This document shows, piece by piece, positions 1 to 10,593 of a DNA stretch of 64,000 bases. This stretch comes from Fistulifera solaris (Eukaryota; Bacillariophyta; Bacillariophyceae; Naviculales; Stauroneidaceae). Both the position numbers and the translations under genes were made by a program. The stretch covers positions 1-64,000 of the forward strand of contig AP026167.1 of NCBI GenBank assembly GCA_030295235.1, in the 5' to 3' direction. The notes below the pieces were generated by a model. It ran no database searches, was not told where the DNA came from, and worked only from the letters and a program-made list of their open reading frames with translations. The number at the start of each line of letters is the position of its first letter. The first letter of the stretch is position 1.

Positions 1-438
1 CCTAACCCTAACTCCTAACTCCTAACTCCTAACCTCCTAACCCTAACCCCAACCCTAACCCTAACCCTAACCCTCAACCCCAACCCTAACCCTAACCCTA
101 ACCCTAACCCTAACCCTAACCCCAACCCTAACCCTAACCCTAACCCTAACCCCAACCCTAACCCTAACCCTAACCCTAACCCTAACCCTAACCCTAACCC
201 CAACCCCAACCCTAACCCTAACCCTAACCCTAACCCTAACCCTAACCCTAACCCTAACCCTAACCCTAACCCTAACCCTAACCCTAACCCTAACCCTAAC
301 CCTAACCCTAACCCTAACCCTAACCCTAACCCTAACCCTAACCCTAACCCTAACCCTAACCCTAACCCTAACCCTAACCCTAATCCTAATCCTAACCCTA
401 ACCCTAACCCTAACCCTAACCCTAACCCTAACCCTAAC
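1..438. repeat. Telomere, CCCTAA repeat array
   Basis: Hexamer array, C-rich on the top strand, as expected where a chromosome's left end is read 5' to 3'. The inner part (about 230-378) is almost pure CCCTAA. Variants are CCCCAA units up to about 220, two CCTAAT units near 382-392, and irregular ACTCCTAA-type units in the outermost 40 bases. The array ends cleanly at 438 in unique sequence. Long Gly-Leu or Arg-Val reading frames across it are artefacts of the repeat. Confidence 0.97.
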
Positions 439-1554
439 GCTGAAAAATGGCTCTTCACCAGACTTCAAATTACTATTGGTCAATCAAAACAAGGGTTCTG
501 ACAGTAAAACTTCTTCCTTTCTCACTCACAAAAATATAAGTGTCAACTTCATCATGCAATTGCTGTCAATTAAGTCTTTATTTTACATCTTTTACTTCAC
601 TTCAATGTCGGATGCCAAAGTGCTGTACCTTTTTGACAGAATTTACTCATCCATGTATGCTTCATTGGCAACCAAACTCCACCATGTACCACGCCTTATT
701 CCGCTGATGACGCCTGTGATTTTAAATTCTTATGGATGACATGGAATGTGTCGGTACAATCCAAAAGAGCACTCATTTGGGGTGCTCTTCGTGCATGGTG
801 TGATTTTTGAGACACCATAACTCCCCCAAAAATCGCTCAAACCACCCGCTTCTTTTCTCATCCTCCCTTCATGCCCACAATGTATCTCATGCGCACCTTT
901 AACATCTGACAACATCAATTTTTCCGACATACAAATGCGTTTTCTTCAAGCCAACTGGCATGACAATGGTCAATGGTACCATAGCCGCGGAGTGTGAAGG
1001 ACAGACTGCAGCATTTTGGAACTGTTGGTGGGTGTGAAGGTCATCCTGCGCAACCACGAAGTGTCTCACCAGGTACTCGTACTGATAGTAAACGCTACAA
1101 TGACACTTGACGCTTTAGGAGTTCTTACAACAATTTTCCTGTAAGTCAGTGATGATGGCTGTTTCTCTTACAAAAGGAAAAACAGAACGGAACGGGACGT
1201 CTCCTTCAAAGTAAATAATGTAGTTGGTGCCACTTCATAATTATTTTATTACTCTTTACTTCACAATGGACGACAGGTATAACTGTTTTTTAAAGAACAC
1301 AACGGAACATCTGCTTTCCACCTTCAATGTGACGTTATGCAGCATAAAGTACTGCTTGTGGACCGGGCAACTCTATTGGCTGTGAAATATATACTGGCCC
1401 CCCTGCCCAAACCACCAACCACTGAAGCTTTGCCGGGGCTGTTTTACTGGGTGAAGTTCTCACTGGTTGTCTTTGCCGTGAACAAAGTTGTACCCCTTTG
1501 CTGTCTCCCCACTTGACAACAAAAGTTTTACAGGAAGAACAGAAGCTAGAGGAC
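439..1554. other. Subtelomeric spacer, no gene seen
   Basis: Unique-looking DNA next to the telomere. The reading frames here are short, lack recognisable motifs and do not continue one another. I see no WDL-family remnant. Confidence 0.5.
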
Positions 1555-1930
1555 ACCGGGACATTAAATTTCACTGGTAATTCGCTTTGTCAAAAAAAAG
1601 GAGAACCAACAAAACACTGCAACATTGCAATGCCTGCTTGGCTGGTATTATATCCGTTTCAGACTTACCATTTAAGAAATAAAAACCCGGGTGGACAAAT
1701 AGTAAATCTTCTGTTCTTTTGATTGCCTTCCAAGCAATTTTCTTTACTGGTGATTCATTGGCCAAATAAAGGGAAGCAAAGGAACACTGGAACATTGAAC
1801 TTCCTGCTTGGCTGGTATAATATCCATTTCAGACTTACCAGTTAACATAAAAACCTGGTTCACAAATAGAGAATTTTTGTTCTTTGTGATTATGCCCAAG
1901 CAATTTTCTTAACTGGTTATTCATTTGTTG
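1555..1930. repeat. Imperfect ~170-bp tandem repeat
   Basis: The landmark ACTGGT.ATTC recurs at 1573, 1745 and 1912, a period of 172 then 167. Between the marks both units carry CCTGCTTGGCTGGTAT, TTTCAGACTTACCA, AAAAACC and CAAGCAATTTTCTT in the same order, with substitutions and small indels. The array holds just over two copies, the first partial. It does not encode a continuous protein. Confidence 0.85.
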
Positions 1931-2451
1931 CCCCCCAAGAAGTGTTGCAATTGCATGTGCATCCATTGGTACCACAAAAGAAAAAAAACAGAATCGCTGC
2001 ATTCATCATCCATTCAGGTAAGGAACATCCATTTGTTTGAAACTTCCCACCATGCTACCCTTTCGCGAATCCATACAAGAAGCAGCGAAAGCAGCTTCCT
2101 TCACCACGTAAGGCCCTCTGCTCCGCTGCTTCCCTTTGAGGTAACTTATCCTTTCATCACTGTCCATGTCGAAATGATCCGACATGTTTCTGTGGTGCTT
2201 GTCAGAGACTCATGGAGCAGGAAGACCCCAGTTCTGTGCTCGCTTTCCCTCCCCCGCGTGAAAACAGATTGCTTCAGCGCCAACGGCATTTCTGCTGCTG
2301 ATCACGTGGTTGTCTTTACAGGTACTGTTGGAGCTCTCTGTTTCGGTGCTAGAGGCAGCTGGGGAAGAGAATCCACCCCAGGCTCATCGTCATGTGAATG
2401 TTGTTCGTGATCTAACCCTTCCCCTTGCATTGTGCTGCAGCGCATAAGCCA

Positions 2452-3430
2452 CTATGGGCCAAATGCCAACGGCAACGCAGGCCCTATCCTTGGTCCGTGC
2501 TGACACGCATTCAAAACATCACTTTGGAGCCGGCTAATGCCCATGCCGCAGAGTCGCCAACGGTGGGATGTTCCCGACAACCAACAGATCTCCAATGCTT
2601 ATGCAAATGGTGCTCTCAATGAACTTGCTGGTATTGGGATGGATGTTGCATCGGTTTGCACTACCATCAATGACCTTTTCTCTGCTGTTGTTGCATCCTG
2701 CTTCTTGACGGCACTTTCAAATATTGGAATCCATCGCCTCTCGTGATGCTGGAAACATTGCTCCTCGTGGATGAGACCCGTCCCAACTCCAGAAGCTTTG
2801 CCACAAACTACAAGGCTAACATGCTGTTCGCTCCACTCATGGCAACCGACAAAAGATTTCCACCTTGAACTGTCGCAATGGGACCGAGTTTTACTACAAC
2901 GCAGAATGGTCAGAAAATCAGCAATCCATCTTTCTGGGAGGACCACGCCAGTATCAAGCTGCAAGGCGGAGGGAACTTTTCCAGCATTGAAATTGGTGCA
3001 TTTGTTCCTGAGTGGTCAATTCCTGAGGCGGATATGCAGGAACATAAGCTGGCAATGACTTGGATGGCGGAAAATGGGCCTGTCTTTCCTAACGGCCAGG
3101 TGTTCTACTTGAGTTTGAAGCAAGAGTATGTCACTGTCTTTATTCGCAACATGCAGAGTCCCCTTGTTGCGGCTGCCCGAATGAAGGCTTCTTCCCTGTT
3201 TTTGCTGCAAAGAACCTCCTTGTGCAGAAAACAGAAAACTTTGGCCTCAATGGCGCCCAGTTGACAACAATTAACATGCAGCCCAGGTCCTATCTTGCCC
3301 TGATTGGTTTCTCCAAAGGCTTACAAGGATGACTTACAGATCATTGCCATCAAGAATGACAACAATGAATTGATGGTCTTGCCCAACAACAACGCCCTGA
3401 GCAGCCGTGATTCGTTCTCTCCTTCTTGCA
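2452..3430 (+). pseudogene. Decayed protein-coding gene, unrecognised
   Basis: Coding-like sequence runs through several frames with stops and shifts between them. Successive pieces read about 2537-2740 (MPMPQSRQRWDVPDNQ...), 2768-3190 (VDETRPNSRSF..., NPSFWEDHASIKL, FVPEWSIPEADMQEHKL, GQVFYLSLKQEYVTVFIRN), 3170-3330 (GFFPVFAAKNLLVQKTENFG, QPRSYLALIGFSK) and 3318-3430 (AYKDDLQIIAIKNDNNELM). The pieces are collinear and look like one beta-rich protein of roughly 300 residues. I cannot assign a family. It does not resemble the WDL family that fills the rest of the window. It could be a host gene remnant or a viral or mobile-element relic. Confidence 0.5.
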
Positions 3431-3580
3431 TTTCCTTCATATTACATCCAACATTGCATTTCTCTAGGTAATCGGTTTTTACATAACTATTCAATGCATT
3501 TTATCTTACTCCAACATTTCCTTCTATTCCATCTTCCTTACTCCCTTGTTACTGGTTCCTACTTCCTATTTACCTAGTTC

Positions 3581-3705
3581 TAAGTTCCTTTTTCCAAGTT
3601 CCAAGTTCCATATCCCAATTTCCAAATTCCTAACCCTAAGTTCCTTTTTCCAAGTTCCAAGTTCCATATCCCAATTTCCAAATTCATAACCTTAACCCTA
3701 ACTCG
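3581..3705. repeat. 56-bp direct repeat with interstitial telomere-like tract
   Basis: The unit beginning TAAGTTCCTTTTTCCAAG occurs at 3581 and again at 3637, almost identical over 56 bp and including CCATATCCCAATTTCC. CCTAACCCTAA sits at the junction, and ATAACCTTAACCCTAACT closes the array near 3686-3703. The sequence therefore mixes a local duplication with short telomere-type units about 3.2 kb inside the chromosome end. Confidence 0.85.
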
Positions 3706-4053
3706 GGGCAAGACTCTAGTTGAAGTTCGCTCCTCGTCCGGCTTTGTCGCGCGATTGTCGCGCACATTCTCCGACGGTCGAGATACGTCTACGTCACTCG
3801 TCTCACCAGAAATCTGCGAACGACGCCATGGTCGTTGTCGGCCTTTTTTCTTTCAAGCCTCTCATCACGCTTACGATTCTGGGATCCTCGTCGTCTTGTG
3901 TCATCCATTGCAAGTGCACGCAACACACACTTCAGCAGTGTCTCTCTTTTAAACCGACATTTACGCCAGGATAATAATATTCTTATTGTTATTCTCTCGG
4001 TTCTTCCTCTCTACATTTCAATTAAGTCGATTCGTAGCAATAAAGCCGTAAAA
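3706..4053 (+). promoter_or_regulatory. Upstream region of the plastid aldolase
   Basis: Spacer between the 56-bp repeat and the aldolase start codon. It contains an ACGTCA core at 3791-3796 (TGACGT on the other strand). TGACGT-type elements are known in CO2/light-responsive promoters of diatom carbon-metabolism genes; whether this one works is inference. A pyrimidine-rich stretch near 3995-4020 may mark the transcription start. No TATA box is obvious. Confidence 0.35.
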
Positions 4054-5590
4054 ATGAAGTTGACGTTTGTATTTGCCTTGTTGGCTGCGTCGGCGCAAGC
4101 TTTTGCTCCGCAACGCGCTGTTCGTATCTCTCCTTTGACAAAGCAATTCGAAGGCCGAACTTCTGCCGAGCTAGGAACTCCTTGTGAAGATGAATGTGCG
4201 CTCGAATCTTTTCCCAATCTTCCCGAATCGGTGCATCCGGGTGTTTTGAGCGGAAAGGCCATGATGGATTTGCTTAGACATGCGAAAGAGAACGGTAAGT
4301 GAAGACGACATGAAAGAGACAGAGAGAGAGAAATATAGACAGGGAGTTTTATCGAATACAGCAGTGACTTGCTAAGTTTCATTTGACTCGCTTGTGGTTC
4401 GTCTGTTGCCATTTTGTCGATTGAGGAGACGTTTGATTCGCCGTTCGATCTTGCCTGTTGCTGTCGAGGCTTTATGAAAGTTCTTCACTCATCTCTTTTA
4501 TTTCTCTCTCATTCGTCTTCGCAGGATACGCCATTCCTGCCGTCAACTGCGTCACTAGCTCTAGTATTAACGCCTGTTTGGAGGCCGCTCGCAAAAACGA
4601 TTCTCCCATTATCATCCAGTTGTCGTCGGGAGGATCGCAGTTTTACGGAGGAAAAGGACTTGATAACAGCAACTATCGTGCGGCGATTGCCGGAGCTGTC
4701 AGTGCTGCCTTTCACACGCGCACGATGGCCGAACAATACGGCGTTCCTGTCATTTTGCACACGGATCACTGTGCGAAGAAACTCTTGCCGTGGGTCGATG
4801 GACTTTTGTCGGCTTCCGAGCGCTATTTCAAAACGCATGGCGAACCGCTCTTTTCCAGTCACATGATCGATCTCTCTGAAGAGCCCATCGAGGAGAACAT
4901 TGAGATTTGCCAGGATTACTTGAGGCGAATGAGCAAGTTGGGTATGTTGCTCGAAATGGAGTTGGGTATCACGGGAGGAGAAGAGGATGGTGTCGATAAT
5001 AGTGATCGTCCTATCGACGAGCTTTATTCGAAACCGGAAGAAATCTACCAAGTTTACGAAGCTTTGACGCCCATTTCGAATATGTTCTCTGTCGCGGCTG
5101 CTTTCGGTAATGTGCATGGTGTTTACAGTCCGGGCAATGTTAAGTTGGAGCCCAAGATTCTGGATCGAGCGCAAACGTACATTTCCGAGAAGCTCGGCGA
5201 TAAGGCGCCTGCAGACAAGAAGCCGGTCATGTTTGTGTTCCACGGTGGATCGGGCAGTGATGTCAGCGATATTCAGGAAGCCATCGGCTACGGCGTCATC
5301 AAGATGAACATTGACACCGACACGCAGTGGAGTTACTGGGAGGGCATCAAAACTTCGAGGAAAAGTACCACGATTACTTGCAGTCCCAGATCGGCAACCC
5401 CGACGGCCCAGACAAGCCCAACAAGAAGTACTACGATCCTCGTGAATGTCTGCGAGCGGCTGAAGTCAACACGGTTAAGCGCTTGGAAATGAGTTTCGGA
5501 GATTTGAAGTGCAAAAACATTTTAGGATTGGGCGAGGTTTCGGATGCCAAGAACATACTAGGACCCCGACGCGGTGGTCTTCCGGTATAA
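4054..5590 (+). CDS. Fructose-bisphosphate aldolase, class II, plastid-targeted
   Basis: Reversible aldol cleavage of fructose 1,6-bisphosphate in the Calvin cycle/glycolysis; class II enzymes use a divalent metal. Exons are 4054-4294 and 4525-5590. The first ~16 residues form a signal peptide ending ASAQA, followed by FAP, the diatom plastid-import motif, so a stromal location is expected. Family blocks in order: YAIPAVN, SSGGSQFYGGKGL, the metal-binding HTDHCAKKLLPW, LEMELGITGGEEDG, NVHGVYSPGNV, VFHGGSGS, NIDTDTQWSYWEG, and QIGNPDGPDKPNKKYYDPR near the C-terminus. The last block is in a different frame: one base is missing in the AAAA run at 5349-5352. This is either a consensus error or a real break that would replace the last ~80 residues. 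The chosen ATG is the one that gives the targeting peptide; an in-frame upstream ATG at 3835 would bury it. Confidence 0.92.
4295..4524 (+). other. Spliceosomal intron of the aldolase gene
   Basis: 230 bp with a GTAAGT donor at 4295 and a pyrimidine-rich tract (ttcgtcttcgcag) ending at 4524. Removing it joins ...KEN to GYAIPAVN exactly at the conserved class II aldolase block and removes in-frame stops, which supports both boundaries. Confidence 0.9.
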
Positions 5591-5869
5591 AGCAACGGAA
5601 ACATGGATGCAACTGCTTCTAAGAAATATCGCTCACATCAGTCAGAATTAATTTATTACGAGTGTTAGTCGTTAGCGTTACGGTGGCTTTCTCCAAAGGT
5701 TTGAATGATTTCTTTGTTGACTGTAACACGTAGGCGTTCAACATTTCCGGACGCTTTCGTTCGTGCCATTTCTTGTCGACTCGTCCGTGGTCAATATAAT
5801 AATTAAGATTATCGCATATTTTTCTCGGAGAGCTGAAAAGGATTTGCATCGCGTATAGACTCACACAGC
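5591..5869. other. Spacer between aldolase and first WDL relic
   Basis: AT-rich 3' flank of the aldolase. I see no gene. A minus-strand frame covers it, but only its first residues (about 5870-5912) resemble the WDL family. Confidence 0.5.
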
Positions 5870-6185
5870 ACATCCACGTTGATCCGTCTCCAATTGCCGA
5901 TGCCACAAGCATTGGTTAAACTGTCGCAAATTGTTTCACCATAAGCAACGTACCATTATAGAAGCGACCTAGCGAGTCGAGCTGATGGTGAGCCGTTCGA
6001 GTGTCTTTTCGGCAGAACCATCTTGTATCTTGTATTGCAGTCATGCAATTTCGGCAAAGGAATTGCGCCGGTTCTTCCAGAAAGAGACAAATTGGCAACG
6101 TTGATTGCGTCTTTGCCGGCCGAAAAGCCTTTTGTTCGATCAAAGGCAGTTTCGTGGGAATGTGCTGCAGTATTGGGTCATCCAT
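5870..6185 (-). pseudogene. WDL internal-deletion derivative (N-domain joined to C-terminus)
   Basis: Starts like a normal member: MDDPILQHIPTKLPL, then QKAFRPAK and a short degenerate REP-type block. It then passes directly to the C-terminal motif as LGRFYNGT (family LN.FYNGS) and, after a frame break, LVASAIGD (family LVATALTE). The IWRDNE, FGSL, LLPFSAK and RNR blocks are absent, so about 1.2 kb of the central gene is missing. It lies just downstream of, and in the same orientation as, a longer broken copy. Confidence 0.7.
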
Positions 6186-6271
6186 CGTCTACGTTTTCTA
6201 TTCTTGTGAAAAATACTAGTTTTGAACTGATTAAACGTTTTGTTGCAAGCAACAATTCTGTTTCTTTGGCG

Positions 6272-7825
6272 CTAGTCCAACGACACGACCACGCCTGTGC
6301 CGCTCATTAGCTCACAAAGCATATCCGTATGAAAGGACAGCAGCTGCGCTGAGTACGGAAAGTCCGACGAAGCGCATTCTGTCACGGCGGCCGCCACCAA
6401 CGATGGCCGAAGAGATGTAGGCTCTTTTGCGATCTTTGTAAATCGGGTATAGATGTAGTTATGCGCATAAATTTCGGCCGATGGAGGACCCATTTGTGAT
6501 CCTTTTGCCCTCTTTGTCGGTGAACAATGAGATTGTGTTTACGGAGAGCAACCGCCTCCAGAGCGGAATAATAGGGCCGGCAGGCGAATTCATTATCATC
6601 AACTTCTGACTCCCTCGTCAACCGGGTGGAAAGGGATGCAATGTTACCACACGCAATCGCTCGCTCTCGGCGATAGTATCAAGACATTATTCAAAGGGGA
6701 ACCCAAAGAGAAGAGAAAAGGGGTGTTGCTGAGTGTAAGATGGGTCAAATTGTTATTTGCACTCAAGGCAGCAATCAGTGCCCGAACGACAGGTTCCGGG
6801 TCATCAATTGCTAACGGCGGGTGAAAAGGTGGAAATGAAGAATATCGTGGAGTGTCCAAGCACAGTCGTTCAAAATGACCTAAATGGGCCACACGGGTAA
6901 TAAACGCGACCAGCTTTCCTCCGCCTCTGTCGTCTATTGCGAAGCCACTTGAAAGTCACAGAAAGATCTTTCGTGACTATATCGAGAAAATCCAAGTCAT
7001 GTGGACGGATAATAGAGATTCGACTCTCGTAGTCTAGAGTTTTCACCTTCGTGGAGAAAGGGGTAAAGTATTCATCTAGGTCAGATATTTGAGTCGTGAG
7101 TTTCTCGATTACATTGTCAAGATTCAAAAGTTGTTTCAAGCCATAGAAAGGCATCCCTTCAAGGGTGCCGCCTTTAATTGATAATGAACCGAAAGAAGAT
7201 TGTCGGCTCTCCAATGCATCAACGAATGCGGCGCCTTCATCCATGAAAATTGGAAAGCATCTCTCAGACGTCAAAATGAAATTAAAAGATACGATCTCGT
7301 AGCCATGACCCTGGCTTGCTCTGGAGTCCAAGGCCCTGTTTGCAACTCAATTTTACGGGTAGGATTCGCGTCGAAAATTTGCTCAAGCTGTTTCGGTGAG
7401 AAGGCGGCAACATTGAAGTACCGACTTGCGCCCTCGCGAAGACAACCTGTCGCCCTTCACATATTCGATGTGAAGCGATGCTTCCGGATGCTTGGGATGC
7501 TTTAAAGACCAGAACCATGTAGCCGTCTCGGCGACATCTTCATCCGTTCTGCCGAAAATCGCGCAGCAGAGCCTTTGCACTTTGTTTACGTGTCGAATCG
7601 AAAAAAATACACCTCGACGATCATTTAATCTAAAGGAGCCGCGAGGACTATTCAGAACTCGAATGATGCTATTACCGCCGCGCAGAATTAAAATTTCGGG
7701 GTTTAAACATTCTTCCCAGTTGAAATCATCAAGAGAGCTCGGTTCACGCGCAATTTTGTACATCGGGACGTTGCATTCAAGGAAGCCGTGCGTCTCTTTC
7801 GGAATCAGCTCCACTACATCCTGAC
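6272..7825 (-). pseudogene. WDL family pseudogene, nearly full length
   Basis: All parts are present in order but in at least five frames. N-domain near 7814-7480: ELIPKE, YKIAREPSSLDDFNWEE, FGRTDEDVAETATWFWSLKHP. Middle, 7331-6870: DEGAAFVDALESRQSSFGSL, PHDLDFLDIVTKDLS. C-terminal part, 6892-6272: MAHLGHFERL, ANNNLTHLTL, SAEIYAHNYIYTRFTKIAKE, SAQLLSFHTDMLCELMSG. No ATG precedes the ELIP block in frame, so the start is lost. The HNYIYTRFTKIAKEPTS segment places it in the same subgroup as the copies at 14196 and 16376. Confidence 0.85.
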
Positions 7826-8299
7826 GTCAAAAGCCAAAAAGCATGTTTAGAATGAACATAGACTATGTTTTTATCGCAACTGCGAGACGCTTTGTCACGA
7901 CTCCATTTTAGTCGCGAATGTATCACAATAATCTTTATTCATTCGTCTTTTGACGGCCAGACCAATTTATAGTTATAATGAATTCGTTTCTTTGACTGCG
8001 TTAATAAGCCTTTAATTGTCTAGCTTACTAAGTCAATACCCGAAGCAGCATTACCGTACACTGCTTGTCAAAAATTAATGGGAATCATGACCGTCAACAC
8101 TCGCAACAATCCAAAGAGCAACAAGACTCTATACGTTATCAGCCAAGACCGAATTTCAGTAATGAATCGTTATTGGACACGTCGAGCCTTTTGAGACCTT
8201 TCTTGACATGGGATTCCTTATAAACTAGATTTTTCAACTTTCAACTGCTATGAGCCTAATTTGTCACGGTATGATCGCGCTCCCGATCAATGATTGTGC
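7826..8299. other. Intergenic spacer, nothing recognised
   Basis: AT-rich sequence between the 5' end of a WDL pseudogene and a degenerate tandem repeat. No reading frame or motif of note. Confidence 0.45.
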
Positions 8300-8875
8300 G
8301 TAAGTTCAAAACTACCAGAATGTCTGTATGCCCGAAAACACCGACGATTCCAGAATTTCTGGAAAGTATCCACAATGTATGTATCTGTATGCCTGAAAAC
8401 ACAGATGATTCCAGAATTTTTAGAACGTATCCAGAACGTCTGTATGTTCGAAAAACCGACTCCACAATTTCTGGAAGCATCCAGAATTTCTGTAATCTCG
8501 AAAAAGCTCTTCCAGAATTTCTGGGAATTGTCCAAAATGTCTGTATGACCGAATTCAGCGTTTCCAGAAATTCTGAAACTAATCCAGATTTCACTTCGAC
8601 TAAGAACACCGATTCCAGAATTTCTAGAAATACCCGGATTTTTCAAGCATGAGCACCTTGAGGCGCTTCTTGAGTACTTTTTGATCGTCGGCCATGGTGC
8701 CAGATCTGGAAAAAAACCAAAATGTCCACATGCCCGAAACCACTTACTTCAAAATTTTTGGACCGTATTCAGAATGCCCGAAAACACCATACCTTTTGAA
8801 TTTCTGGAACGTATCCAGAATGTCTGCTTGCCCGAAAACACAAACTCCAGAATTTCTGGAACGTATGCCACTTTG
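8300..8875. repeat. Degenerate tandem repeat with CCAGAATTTCTGG core
   Basis: About ten irregular units spaced roughly 50-61 bp apart. Each carries the near-palindrome CCAGAATTTCTGG (clear at 8350, 8462, 8512 and 8847; degraded at 8411, 8481, 8560, 8614 and 8797), usually followed by AACGTATCCAGAAT, TGTCTGTATGCCCG and AAAACAC. Units lose similarity between about 8640 and 8740. All frames are largely open only because the unit repeats, so I do not call a protein. The array ends where the C-terminus of the next minus-strand WDL gene begins. Confidence 0.85.
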
Positions 8876-8896
8876 ATTCAACAAGGAAATACAGAC

Positions 8897-10593
8897 TTAA
8901 ACTTTTCGAGCTGCTTTCTTCCCAACGAACGGTGACAAGGTCGTTCTTTCTCGTTTCGAACGAACAGTACCTTGAGAGTGGCTAGCTGAGTCAGTTAATC
9001 CATCATCCAATTCAGGCTCTGAAGCGACAAAATCTTCCCAATTAACTCCCTGTATTGATTCAAACAACACATCAGGGTGATTGGAGAGTAACAGCGCTGT
9101 GTTCTGGAAATTCCTGGATCCGCTTCCCGTCAAGGCCTTAAGGACCAGTAATGATCGTAATTCTGATTTTTCTTTTGTAAGCTTTGCGGAGCCGTTGTAA
9201 AATTTATTTAACGCGTATAGCACATCGATGCTAGACCCATTCGTGAAGATGTTTCCTTGATGATCACAAATCTCGATCTTCCGATTACGCGACAGTAAGC
9301 GCTCGAGCAAAGAGTAGTCTGGCGGGAGCGACTCATGGGAGCTATCGTCATTTCCTGAATACGTATTATAGTCCGGTGGATAATCATGTAAAACTATTTC
9401 ACGCAGTCCGCTGTGTACCTCCAAAGCTTGAAATACAGTTTCCAAATTGGGAGCCTTATCGAAAAGGAACAGAAATGCCCGCAAATCCAAATAGATGAGC
9501 TTTGTGTTTTTATTGATCATATGAATCAGTGCTTGTACAACGAGCGGTTCATCCCCCTCTTGTAGCCGATTCCAGTAATTAGAAAACGAAAAATCCAACC
9601 GCAAGAAATGTCCCAACCCCGCCAGTCGATTCAAAAACGCAACAACAAGCGTACCCGCTACTCGCCTTTCGACGTAATCAAAGTTGATTTCAAGATTCAG
9701 ATTTTCTGTTGTAATTTCGAGTGAACTGAAGTCTTCTGGTTTCATATCTTTTGCATGGATTTTGTAGTCCAAGCAGTTCACATGGGCCATCAAAGGAAGA
9801 AAATGTAGCTCTTCTTCGAGAACAGGAAGTTTGAGCGTTTTGATTTTGTTCTCCAGTGTCAATAGTCGGTGTAGATTGAGGCGAATCATGGGCATCTTGT
9901 CTGTAGGACACCTAAAATCGAGCATTCCAAAGGGTGATTGTTGATTCTCCTCCAGTGCATCTACGAATGAAGCCCCTCCATCTGAAAACCCCAACCCGTC
10001 GCGCGCCTCCATGAGAATCATGATGACAGGGTAAGACCGTGATCCCAAAACATGGCCCTGCTCTGCCGTTATTACACTGGTAGACAAGCAAAGGCACCGG
10101 GTGGGGTTCGAGTCGAGTACTTGAGCTAGCTGCTCTGCTCGAAGAGAAGCAAAATTGAACTTCGGCCCATAGGGGCGCTCAACATAATCGCTTTTGCAAT
10201 AATGATCGATTCGCAATAACGCACCCGTGATTTCCGGATGCTTGAGTGACCAGAACCAGGTGGCGGTTTCAGCGATTGCAGCATCCGTTTTACCGTAAAT
10301 GGCGCAGTTTACTGCATGACGACCGATTTTGTTGAGAAAAACGTGACACATCGTTCGTGATATTCTTGATGAGCGTAAGATCCCACGCACAAAATAGTCC
10401 CATTATCGCGCCACAAAGTGAGCGGATATCCGTTTCCAAGATCAAGTTCTTGAAGATCGATCGGTTCTCGAAGCAATCTGTGCAAAGGCAACTTCTCTGC
10501 AAGAGACGCCAATCGATAGGACTTTTGCTCTGCTGTATAATGTTCCTTTTCAATACATTTAAACAGAGCATCATTGTTGTTGCTTTGCTCCAT
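8897..10593 (-). CDS. WDL family protein, one frameshift
   Basis: Begins MEQSNNNDALFKCIEKE at 10593; ADYL-type residues, LHRLLREPIDLQELD and LTLWRDNGTILCV follow. The frame then slips by one base at the A5 run 10337-10341 (minus-strand T5), after which 470 residues are uninterrupted: NCAIYGKTDAAIAETATWFW, FASLRAEQLAQVLDSNPTR, GFSDGGASFVDALE, LLERLLSRNRKIEICD, NGSSIDVLYALNKFYNGS, NTALLLSNHPDVLFE. The tail is basic: SKRERTTLSPFVGKKAARKV. Apart from the single missing base it is full length (about 565 residues). LPLM replaces the usual LPFS at the LLPFSAK block. Function unknown; an LRR-like scaffold is inferred from the strand pattern. Confidence 0.85.

Noticed and set aside
15-483. Long Gly-Leu and Arg-Val reading frames on the minus strand
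   Set aside because: They are translations of the telomere hexamer, not genes.
4509-5243. 244-codon minus-strand frame opposite the aldolase
   Set aside because: Antisense shadow of a well-supported gene, with no motif of its own.
8350-8362. Heat-shock element reading of the CCAGAATTTCTGG dyad
   Set aside because: The GAA and TTC triplets are not spaced as GAAnnTTCnnGAA; the spacing is off by one.
8290-8652. Overlapping open frames on both strands over the tandem repeat
   Set aside because: All frames stay open because the ~55-bp unit repeats; there is no consistent start, no known motif and no codon bias.
8300-8875. CRISPR-like array
   Set aside because: Spacing is irregular, repeats are degenerate, and the sequence between them is also repeated rather than unique. 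The host is eukaryotic.
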